From contig NC_084796.1 of assembly GCF_963169125.1 (NCBI RefSeq), forward strand, positions 215,143,948 through 215,207,947: DNA of 64,000 nucleotides, written 5' to 3'. How positions within the stretch are numbered: position 1 is the first letter of the stretch; each line of letters opens with the position of its first letter. Of this stretch, positions 33,937 through 43,680 are shown piece by piece. The notes below the pieces were generated by a model, which was given only the letters and a program-made list of their open reading frames with translations, made no database searches and was not told the origin of the DNA. The position numbers and the translations under genes were made by a program. The DNA comes from Humulus lupulus (taxonomy: Eukaryota > Streptophyta > Magnoliopsida > Rosales > Cannabaceae).

Positions 33937-33970
33937 AATACTTCAGAGACCGTCTGTCTTTCTCTTCAGG

Positions 33971-33988
33971 CTCTCAATGAAAGCACCA
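33971..33988 (-). other. Primer-binding site of the Tat element
   Basis: The minus strand reads TGGTGCTTTCATTGAGAG three bases inside the 5' LTR. It starts with TGG, as a site complementary to a tRNA CCA end should. I cannot name the tRNA with confidence; it is not the initiator Met type used by families 1 and 2. Confidence 0.7.
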
Positions 33989-33991
33989 AAA

Positions 33992-34916
33992 TGTTGACCG
34001 CTTTTTTGGCCAACGACGTGCAGACGTCAAAAACGACAAACACCTTCAAAAGAAATAAACGACACAGACGATTTTATAGTGGTTCAGCCCCAATATGTTG
34101 GTACTAGCCTAATCCACTTAGAGTTGTGATTATAGATCTGCACTCAAGATCAGATGAACCTGAGTCAACTGAGTTTCTTCAGTGCAGATTACAAGAATAC
34201 AAGAATTCTCTCAAATACAAGTACTCTCTCTCTCTAGAAAATAAGAATTCGAATCAAAAGTTCAAAAGTCCCCTTTATGATGCCATAAGCCTTGTACTTA
34301 TAGGCTCAGGATCGTACAGATGATATCCCCATAATCAGGATATTTTATTATTCTCATTATATTTAAATTACAATAATATTCAAAATGTAACAGTACACTA
34401 TATTCGTGGGATAAATGAGAGATTCCCGCGCAAGCCAAGACCGATTCTCGTTGAAGTTGTTTCTGGGATCTCTTGCGCAGCTTTGCTCTATCTAGTCGAT
34501 CCATATCTCATTCAAGCTGGTCGACCACACCTTGACTAGGCAGACACGCACCTGACTGGGCAGACATACACTTGACTGGGCAGACATGCACTTGACTGGG
34601 CAGACATGCACTTGACTGGCCAGACATGCACTTGGCTGGTCGGACATGGTCATTACCGATCGACCAAGGTCATGCCTGGTCGGCCAAGATTATGCCTGGG
34701 CAGACAAACATGTGACTGGTCAGACAAGGTCATGCCTGGGCAGACAAACATGTGACTGGTCAGATAAGGTCATGCCTGATCGGTCATGACACTTCTCTGG
34801 CCAGTCAAAATTCTCCACTGGTCTACCAGGTCACTCCTAAGCCAGGCCACCCAACCATTCCTTGCCATTTGCCATTTCTGTTGCCACGCCATCATTTTCA
34901 AATTTTGGGGATAACA
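33992..34916 (-). repeat. 5' LTR of the Tat element
   Basis: It is 925 bp and closely matches 21654-22520, with more copies of the GACTGGGCAGACATGCACTT subrepeat (about 34540-34640). It ends GATAACA just before the TSD ACTAG. Confidence 0.92.
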
Positions 34917-35515
34917 ACTAGGTTACCAATAGGGCTTAAGAAACGATTGTTCTAGAGGGTTGTTTTATCTATCTTGTGCTTAGACCAAAGGTAAGAAAAC
35001 TGCACCCAATACGTGATATATGTGATTGGGACTTGGCCCGATTGTTAAATATAGATATGATTAGGGCTCGAGTCCCTATGAATGAGCATGATTATGATTA
35101 TGCTTGTGATTGATTGATTAAGCATGCTTGAATGCTCTGTATCTAGATAATTGTTAAATGATGTATGCTTATTTGCATTGTCTTATTGAAAAACATTGAT
35201 TTATAAGTCAAGGGCGGAAGTAGCGCGCTAAACATTGGTTGAAAGCATTGACTTATAAGTCAAGGGCGGCAATAGCGCACTGAGCGCTGGTCGATATGGT
35301 TAGGCCTAATCAGGAGCGTGACATACGCTTGACCGGCCTAATGGTTGTTGGAAAATTAAAGCACTAGGTATGCTGGGCCAGCTCCAAGGCTGGTTATACA
35401 GAGGATATAGCAATGGCCCCTAGGGTGACTCCATAGTCCCATATCTTAGGGCACTAGGCCCCGGTATGACTTATTAGTCATTTATTTAGGGCAACGGGGC
35501 ATGATGTGATGCTGC
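34917..35515 (+). repeat. Outer family 2 LTR, third segment
   Basis: It begins with the TSD copy ACTAG and contains GGTAAGAAAACTGCACCC, the reverse complement of a motif in the other family 2 LTRs. It ends in the TSD GCTGC. A repeated AAGTCAAGGGCGG(A/C)A(A/G)TAGCGC motif lies at about 35205-35285. Confidence 0.85.
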
Positions 35516-36249
35516 TGTAACGCCCCAACTCCTGGGACCGTTACGGTGTGCCTTGTAAATAGTGCTAAACTCGCTAATCGAGTCATTTGGCCAAAATCGT
35601 GAACTAAGTATGATTAGCGGTTTAGGGATTAAGAACTTTGATTAGGATATAACGTTTCACTAGAACGTTTAATATATACATTGGGATCCTGAAAATATAA
35701 CTTCAGAGTTTATTACAGAAAATATTTACAACAGGTCGTTCTAAGCGGCAAAACAAGGTTCAACCCTAGTTCCACTTTAAACCTCGGCCGTGGCGGACGA
35801 GCAGCTGCATATGTACACACCATCACCTAAGCTCTCCAACTCAAGGATGGTCCAACTTCCTCTTGCCTTTACCTGCACCATGTAACTCCCGTGAGCCAAA
35901 GCCCAGCAAGAAAATACAATAAGGCATGATATAATATCAACAACGATCGTAATAACCATTTAGGACTATCAGTCCAAGCAATATAGGTGACAATAGCCAA
36001 AAGTCACAATAATGAGCATCGCTCCCTCTAGCCATGTGACGATAGGGTCACCAGGGCTTAACTGGTAAGTGATTCTTTCTTAAGTTTGATTAGGACATGT
36101 GCAAGGTGATTAGTCACCAACATAACCTTCCTCACGACTCTAGAGTCGAAACTATGGACAACGTCCCTTAGCCATGTGACAAACAGTCACCGGGTCATAT
36201 ACCTTGGCTATAGTCATCTGGTCGTAGACCAGGCAAGCGCTTATAAATT

Positions 36250-36440
36250 CTTCAACCTTAGGGTCGGTCTAGCATTAATGCCATAGGGCCATTCAATGCG
36301 CAATCATCGACCTTAGGGTCGGTCTAGCATTAATGCCATAGAGCCATTCAATGCGTAATCATCGACCTTAGGGTCGGTCTAGCATTAATGACATAGAGCC
36401 ATTCAATGCGTAATCATCGACCTTAGGGTCGATCTCTGAC
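36250..36440. repeat. 55-bp tandem repeat in the solo LTR
   Basis: CCTTAGGGTCGGTCTAGC starts at 36256, 36311 and 36366, and a last, shorter unit at 36421, an exact 55-bp period with very few differences between units. This suggests recent expansion. Confidence 0.88.
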
Positions 36441-36654
36441 TAGTCAGTGTCATACACAAGTAAGTCATGCTGCCAATCACATATCACATGTTCCATATCC
36501 ATAAACGAGGCATTTGGCATGCTTACTAAACAGGTATTAGTGCTATTAGGACCATGCATAAACATAGAGACTCAAGCTCTGAACGATATCATACTCAGTA
36601 TATAAAGCATGTCCCAAACACATGTTTCTCATGCATCATAAGCAATATATCCAG

Positions 36655-36880
36655 TAACCCAACATGCACCAACAACAGCCATGCATGTCACGTTTAATAG
36701 TCAGCCAACATGCTCCAATAACAGCCACGCATGTCATACATAATAATCAACCGACATGCATCAATACTAACCACACATGTCATACTCAATAATCAACCAA
36801 CATGCATCATAATAGCCATGCATGTCATGCTCAATAACCAACCAACATGCATCCATAACAACCATGCATGTCACATATAC
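36655..36880. repeat. About 45-bp tandem repeat in the solo LTR
   Basis: Five imperfect units each contain CCAACATGCA and CCATGCATGTCA, with the palindrome ATGCAT in most. Units have diverged more than those of the 55-bp array. Confidence 0.75.
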
Positions 36881-38271
36881 ACAGGGTGCAGTTTTCTTAC
36901 CTCAAAGTCGAGCTAGAACGATTAGAGGAACGACCCTTGAGAACGATCAACTTTTAGTCCTTTAGCGGTCACCTAGTCATAACCAGATACAATCTCCAAT
37001 TAATGAAAATCACCAAAGATAGGGTCTTAACCTAAACCCCACTCTCGGGACCTCGAAACATGTCCACTCAGTGAGTAGATTCGATCTCGGGCCTTAAGGA
37101 TTGAAACCCCAAGCCAAAAGCCCTTAAAAACACCCAAAACAGGGTTCTGAAGGAACAGGGTAGCGCTACAGCGCTGCTCTTCTAGCGCCCCAGCGCTCAA
37201 GATAGAACCACAACCGCCCTACTGAAGCCCTATGTAGCGCTATAGCGCCCTCTGATGGGCGCTGTAGCGCTACCCCCAGACAGAGCCACCCCTGAAACTT
37301 CCTCCTTCGACTCCTTCAATTCTAACTCAATTCCAATGCTTCCAAATCCCACTTTTGGTTCCAAATAAACCCAAAAACCATCTCCACATGTCCTAGGGAT
37401 CACAACCCCAAGAGCCCTAGCCAAAACTCCAACCAATTCCCAAGTTTCCAACCCAAAAACCAGCTGAAACTTAACTTAGAAAACAGAGCAAAATCAAGAG
37501 TTCTAGTGGCTAGAAACTCACCTTAATCTTGGCAACACACCCTCTTCAATAGTGGAGCACAACCCTAGCTTGGCTAAGCTTGGTTCCTTGGCTTAATTCC
37601 TCAAACTGAGCTCAAAAATCCAAGGAGAACAGAGGAAGAAAATCTATTGGGAGAGAAGGAGGTGAGACTCTGTTTTTGTTACTCTTCTATAGCCTTAATG
37701 GCTGATATATATCTCTTAGGGTAAAAAGACCTAAATACCCTTAGGTCTAAAATAAAACCTTAACAGCCACCAAGGGCAAAACCGTCCTTTCGCACCTATT
37801 TCATTAATCACAGTTAACACCCTCCAATTCCCGCTATTCTCAATAACCTCAAACACCAATAATCCATATCCCATTACCCTTTAATTCCCGTTAATGCTCT
37901 AGTCATTAAATTCACCCCGAGACTCACCCTGAGCCCCGAAACTAAACCTGTTATGACTAGACCGAACACTTACACCTCATGATCATCTCATGTCGATAGC
38001 TTGAACCAATCCACCTTATAATGTGGCTATATTAATTAATCACAACCATGCACCCAAAGTATACAATTACGCCCACAGTGGCCAAATTACCAAATTACCA
38101 AATTACCCTCATAATTAATATATGAGCCCATATGCATGCATTCACCATCATATAATAATATAATCCACGTAAACATGCATATAATCATGAAATACTATAA
38201 TAAATCAATTATGGCCCTCCCGGCCTCCTAATCAAGGTCCTAAATCTTATTATGAAATTTGGGGCATTACA

Positions 38272-38777
38272 GCTGCAGTCACTTATCTGAATAGAATGGA
38301 TGCACGAGTAAGGTTAATACTACTAGGCATGCTTATTATGATTCTGTAATATGTTATTAACCTCTTATGGCATGTTTAAGTTGTCTTGCTGAGCCTCGGC
38401 TCACGGGTGCTTTGTGGTGCAGGTGAGGGGAAAGGGAAGCTGGACCAGCCATGAGTTGGAGAGCGGCGCATACATATGTCGATGCTCGACCACCACGACC
38501 GGGGTTTCTTAGAGGAACTAGGGTCAAACCCCATTTTTCTGCTTAGGTCGACTTGTTGTAACTTTTGAGTTGTAAATAACCTTTTAAATGTTTATTTTGG
38601 GATTCCATGTATGGAATTAAACATTTTAAAGAAATGGTTATTCATTTTGACCAAAAAATTTAACCCTAAACCGTTAATCATGTTTAGTCACACGTTTATA
38701 ACCAAATGACTTGTTTAGAGAGTCAAACACTATTTAAAATACATAGTGTAACGGTCTTGGCTATCCATGACATTACA
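38272..38777 (+). repeat. Outer family 2 LTR, last segment
   Basis: It runs from the TSD copy GCTGC to CATTACA. It contains in plus orientation the conserved block CCAGCCATGAGTTGGAGAG and the GGATTCCATGTATGG region that the other copies have on the minus strand. Confidence 0.85.
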
Positions 38778-40450
38778 GATATTAAGTATTATTTCAATGT
38801 TTTATGAATTTTTAAATCTAATTGTTTGGTGACTACATAACTGTGTGTATATTTTGTTTTAAGTATGATATTGATGAATGATTGATCCATTTTTAATTTA
38901 TTACTATTATTTTCTATGTAAGTATTATTTTTCAACAAGTGTTAAAGTGTGTCATTTGACTACCCAAATTATGAATATTACACATCACCCACAACCTTAG
39001 GCTCTGGTCATGACTTAAGATATCCATTTCACTGAAAATTAACAATCACTGCTATAATCATTTACCAAAATTGAAGTTAAAAACCTCATTTCAAATACGT
39101 GATGTATAATGCTTCTCTCATCGCTAACAATATAGTCATGTAAGTGTAGAAATTGTCGAAAAAATAATTTATATATAAAGAATTTATCAATATATTTATA
39201 CTTTTTAACAAGATATATCCTTAGAAGTTATATATAGTTTATTCCTAATTATTGTGATGTAATATATCTTTGCTCAAAAGCGAAAGTTTATTGCTTTTTA
39301 ATTGAAGAAAATGATAAAAATAACTATTGATAATCTCTAAAGAAAGTAAGAGAACCATTGGTTGTACTCTCAGAGCCCCTCTAAATGCAGTTATATTCTA
39401 TTATGTCGATTTTAAGGCTAAGAGAACACGAGACTAAGATAATACGTAGAAGGAAGTCTAAGGCGGCTATTTAGGTCCCGTCTATTAAGGTACATATAAG
39501 CCCGTGATTCACGGTTGACAGATGTCCGTTCCTTAATTATCATATATATAAAGCCTGCTTTTATTATTTATGCTGTGATCATTATTGACTACATTTTTAT
39601 TTGCCGCAAACTTTGATCTCTATTCTTCCTAAGTGATATTTTAGCCATTAATCGTGAGTCTAGTGCCTAATTAATAGGGGAAAAAAATATTATGAGTCGA
39701 AATTAAAATATCTGGTTCCTGTTATAAATGTTGATTAAAACAATGAAAAAGAATTTAAATAATGGCACTCTCCTATATAGCTATCTTTTCTGTCCCACGA
39801 TATTATAAGATAATTTTTATAATTATAGTATTATTTAAGTTTATTTATTTTGAATTCATGTTCAACATAATAAAATTAAATATAGAGTTTGATTATTAAT
39901 TTAAGTTTTAAAAAATAACTTCTGTTTTAGCTGTTGAGGAGTGCTCAAAACTTCTTTATGTATAACACAGCAATTTATAGGATGGAAAATTTATATTTTT
40001 AAACTTATTTTTCTAATAAGTAGTTTTATATTAAATAAAATCATAAGGTGTTTTAGAGGAAATTTTAGAATGCAATATTGTATAGGGATTTATCTAGAAA
40101 GATAAGTCGAATGAAGAAAGAGATGTGTAAATAATAATAATTATGAGGTTTAAGTGGCACGATGCAAAATCAATTTCAGTGGAAAATTCTCCCTCTCATA
40201 TTCACCACTTATGAGATAATATAACAGATAACATTGATGGCGTGAATGTTTTAAATTGATCAGACTTTGTATTTTTGCAGAGTAAACTACGTAATCATAG
40301 CTCATAATTGACGATAAAATTGTCACTTACCTGAAATGTGAATAGATGTGTTGTTATGTTACAATGTTTGTCATTATCTTCAATAACGAGACAGCAACTT
40401 AGACCCGCAACATAACTTTACAAAATAACAAAATTAAAATACCAATAACT
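38778..40450. other. Intergenic AT-rich DNA upstream of the thaumatin-like gene
   Basis: No coding frame, terminal repeat or known motif is seen. It separates the retrotransposon nest from the host gene and presumably contains the upstream regulatory region of that gene. Confidence 0.55.
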
Positions 40451-40467
40451 CAAGTGCTCATTAAGCC

Positions 40468-40474
40468 TATAAGT
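40468..40474 (+). promoter_or_regulatory. Candidate TATA box of the thaumatin-like gene
   Basis: TATAAGT lies about 100 bases before the start codon, a normal distance for a plant core promoter with a short leader. Confidence 0.5.
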
Positions 40475-40571
40475 ACCACCCCTTACTTTCTCCTAATTCA
40501 ATCAAAACTCATTCTCACACCTTATTATCAAACAAAGAAATACTAAGTAGTGTTCTCTAAATTCTGCCACT

Positions 40572-42565
40572 ATGAATACTCAAGTGCTCTTTAGTCTCAC
40601 TTTAACTCTCTTCATTGTTGCAGGTAATGATAATAGGAAACTATCTATTCTCTGTTTTCTTTTGCTCATTCTCCTATGTACATTGCTTGACCAGGTTCTC
40701 TAGCTTAAAATGTAGCACATACTTAGAAATTGTGTTTATATATATAAATATATATATATATTTCTTGAAACACAGATATATATATTCAACATTCAAGTTA
40801 CTAAAATACACCTTTTCTTAGTTTTATTTAAAAATTTATTAATTATATTTATTAAAATTGTATCATTATAGTATAAATTTTAAATAAATAAATAATATTA
40901 TATATAAAAGAATGACTTAAACATATTGAATGCAAAATTAAACCAAACAAAATGTATGATTTTTTAAATATATATAATATAATAGTATTTTTAAACATAA
41001 ATGATAAATTTTTAATAAAAATTAAGATTATGTATTATATATTATTATAATGATATTTTAAATATTTAAATTTATATTAATATAAGTATTAAATGTATAG
41101 TCTTGCATTAAATATTATTACAATAATAATATTTTATAATATTTGAATTCATATTAATATAATTATTAAAAAATTAGTATTATCATAATAATATTTAAAT
41201 TTATATTAATATAATTATTAATTATTTAGTCTTGCATTAAATATTTTTATAATATTTGAATTTATATAAATATAATAGATAAATATATATTTTTAAGTTA
41301 GTTTTAAATGTATATTTTATTAAATATTTATAACAAACCGTTATAACTTAAAATTTCATTTATATACCCAATTTTTATATACAGGAGATATATATATATA
41401 TATATTTGTATCACAAGACTTAAAACAGCTCTATTTAATTATGCGTTATAACATTTGGATTTTGTTTGGTTTGGTGACAAATACCCTTATGTATTATTGG
41501 ATTAGTTTGATGTATTAGATTTTGTGTAATATTGGTTTAGTTTTATATATTCAAATTATATAATTAACTATCATTATGGATTAGACGAGATGGTTATGCT
41601 GAAAATGGAATTCATCCGCAAAGTGAGACAATCATATATCTGACAACGCTGTAGAGAGTTTAAGCCATGGTTTACAAAAAGTAAAAACTGATCGATCATA
41701 AAGTCTACTAGTAATTTTAACGTACACACATACTAATATATGAGATAAAAGTTATAAATTATAGCAATCAAGAACAACTATATATGTATATGTATATAAG
41801 GATATATAGATAATATAATTGACCACACGTAATTTTAAAGTTTCGTAACTATATATTTTAATGGTGCATTGCATGAATATTACAGGGGCAAATGCGACTA
41901 CCATCACCATGAAAAACAACTGCCAAAGACCCATCTGGCCAGCAACCCTAACCGGCGACCAGAAACCTCAACTCTCAACAACCGGTTTCGAGTTAGCACC
42001 CGGCGCTAGCCGTTCCGTGGACATCCCAGGGGGACGTTGGACCGGCCGTTTCTGGGGCCGAGATCGTTGCTCGACCGACGCATCCGGTAGGTTCAAGTGC
42101 GCCTCCGGCGACTGTGGATCCGGTAGGGTGGAGTGCAACGGTGCAGGCGGAGCTCCTCCGGCCACTCTGATCGAACTGACCGTCGAAGGAAGCGGAGGAC
42201 AAGATTTCTACGACGTGAGCAACGTGGACGGGTTCAACATTCCCGCCTCGGTTGTGCCACAAGGTGGTAGAGGTGAATGCAAGCAGTCATCGTGCCCGGC
42301 CAACATCAACGCCGCCTGCCCGGCTCAGCTCCAGTTGAAATCTGGAAACGACGTCGTTGGGTGTCTGAGCGCTTGCACCAAGTTCAACGAGGACAAGTAC
42401 TGTTGTAGAGGGGCTCATGATAAGCCAGAGACATGTCCTCCGAGTGAATTTTCTAAATTCTTCAAGGATCAATGCCCTGAAGCTTACAGCTACGCTTATG
42501 ATGATAAGACCAGCACCTTTACTTGCTTCGGTGGACCTAACTATCTCATCACTTTCTGCCCATGA
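40572..42565 (+). CDS. Thaumatin-like protein (PR-5 family), two exons
   Basis: Exon 1 (40572-40623) encodes [17 protein letters not shown], a signal peptide core; exon 2 (41886-42565) completes it with G-ANA and gives the mature protein from about TTITMKNNC. The donor is G/GTAATG and the acceptor TATTACAG; phase is kept and the product is 243 residues, normal for the long thaumatin-like class. All 16 cysteines expected for eight disulfides are present. The Arg of GRFWGRDRC, the Glu of LIELTVEG and the Asp residues of [13 protein letters not shown] fit the acidic-cleft (REDDD) residues linked to glucan binding and antifungal activity in this family. The protein should be secreted to the apoplast or vacuole. 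The intron is 1,262 bp and very AT-rich, unusual because many family members have none or a short one. An open frame starting at 41861 within the intron is not the true start. No disabling mutation is seen. Confidence 0.93.
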
Positions 42566-42627
42566 GAGATTATTATTGTATAAGAAAAAAAGGATTTATA
42601 TATTACAGAAATATTGTTAAAGATAAG

Positions 42628-42633
42628 AATAAA
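42628..42633 (+). terminator. Candidate poly(A) signal of the thaumatin-like gene
   Basis: AATAAA occurs 63 bases after the stop codon, followed by T-rich DNA. Confidence 0.5.
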
Positions 42634-43026
42634 TAATGTTGATCATGCATGTTTGATTACATTGTCAAACAATATATAATATCTTATACGAATAATATGA
42701 GTTTTTTTTCTTCAATAAATTAATGGATTTCGAAATTAATTATTAGTGTTCCAGTTTCCTCTATTATATTGTTGCTGGTTAATATATAATAAAGAGTAAG
42801 AGGAGAAGCTATAATTAATTAACTTGTATTGACATAGGGCAATATATGGTGACCTTTGATATTTTATAATTGTGGGTTAAATTGACTATTTTAAACGAGA
42901 ATATATGTGGATTCAACCAATCACAGAATACCCGATCAAATGATGGTGGACACCCGATATAATGCTCCACAACAATATTCAATTAACTTTTGAATAGCAG
43001 TCCTCAAAACTAGAAATAAAATCAAT
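42634..43026. other. Spacer between the thaumatin-like gene and the CACTA element
   Basis: AT-rich, no feature recognised. Its last three bases, AAT, are the target duplication of the CACTA element. Confidence 0.5.
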
Positions 43027-43280
43027 CACTACAAGAAAAAATGTTTTTAATAACACCGAAAATGTGTTATCAAAACATACCATAACACTTTTTGATGTGT
43101 TAAGACCGACTATATTATCGTAGGTCAGGGTACTTTACATAACACTTTATCATTGTTATACAGAATTGTTATTATACTGTCAATGATAACACAATTTCTG
43201 TGTTATTTTAATAAATAGATAAGTGTTTAATGATGTTATTTATAGTCGATTATATAACACATTTCAATACTTATAAATTT

Positions 43281-43376
43281 GTGTTATACTACACTTTAGT
43301 ATAACACTTTTTTTTGTGTTATACTACACTTTAGTATAACACATTTTTTGTGTTATACTACACTTTAGTATAACAC
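43281..43376. repeat. Subterminal hairpin repeats of the CACTA element
   Basis: Three copies of a 27-bp unit (43281-43307, 43316-43342, 43350-43376), spaced 34-35 bp apart, are each an inverted repeat with arms GTGTTATACTA and TAGTATAACAC. Subterminal repeats of this type are where CACTA transposase binds. Confidence 0.82.
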
Positions 43377-43680
43377 ATTATTTGTGTTATATAATGAAGT
43401 TTGCATAACATAATTCTTTGCATAAAAAGTGTTATTGTAATAGATATTATAACACAATTTTCGTATTATAACACTAATTTATTCCATTATATTTTAATTT
43501 TTTTATATAATTAAAATTAACTTTCTAATATATACTAGCATCATCAAATGAACTTGATTTTCAAATAACAAAAAGTAAAAACATTCAACATTGTATTAAC
43601 AATCCACAAATTAGTTTAAAACATTCAACACTGTCATCAACAACAAAATGTTCTTTACGTATTCAAGGAGTCTTAAATAT

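Larger units (their letters stand above)
21654..34916 (-). mobile_element. Tat-lineage Ty3/gypsy retrotransposon with an antisense gene, 13.3 kb, TSD ACTAG
   Basis: The LTRs (21654-22520 and 33992-34916) start TGTTGACC and end GATAACA, and ACTAG flanks the whole at 21649-21653 and 34917-34921. The PBS lies next to the right LTR and the polypurine tract next to the left one, so the element reads on the minus strand. Gag, protease, RT, RNase H, a second archaeal-type RNase H, and integrase follow in that order, all damaged. The extra RNase H and a plus-strand ORF between integrase and the 3' LTR are marks of the Tat lineage (relatives of Grande, RIRE2 and Retand). The antisense gene at 24125-26627 is open throughout. 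Confidence 0.93.
35516..38271 (-). mobile_element. Solo LTR of family 2, TSD GCTGC
   Basis: It starts TGTAACGCCCC and ends GGGGCATTACA, ideal inverted ends. GCTGC flanks it at 35511-35515 and 38272-38276. Comparison with blocks A and B shows that it reads on the minus strand. At 2,756 bp it is the only uninterrupted family 2 LTR here and serves as the reference for the others. It sits inside an older LTR of its own family that has the opposite orientation. Confidence 0.93.
18080..38777 (+). mobile_element. Outer solo LTR of family 2, split by three nested insertions
   Basis: The LTR begins TGTAAC at 18080 and ends CATTACA at 38777 and reads on the plus strand. Once the inserts and their TSD copies are removed, the parts (18080-18085, 20124-21653, 34922-35515, 38277-38777) add up to about 2,631 bp, close to the 2,756 bp of the intact family 2 solo LTR at 35516-38271, which reads in the opposite direction. 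No PBS follows, so it is a solo LTR. The flanks are GATGC and GATAT; three of five bases agree and the two differences are transitions, so an eroded 5-bp duplication is possible. Confidence 0.88.

Noticed and set aside
36244..36440. CRISPR-like regular array
   Set aside because: The 55-bp units are contiguous tandem copies without unique spacers, in a plant LTR; not a CRISPR array.
41861..41885. Start of the thaumatin-like gene at the ATG at 41861
   Set aside because: This ATG is in the intron: an acceptor CAG at 41885 and an upstream exon with a proper signal peptide in phase give the normal structure.
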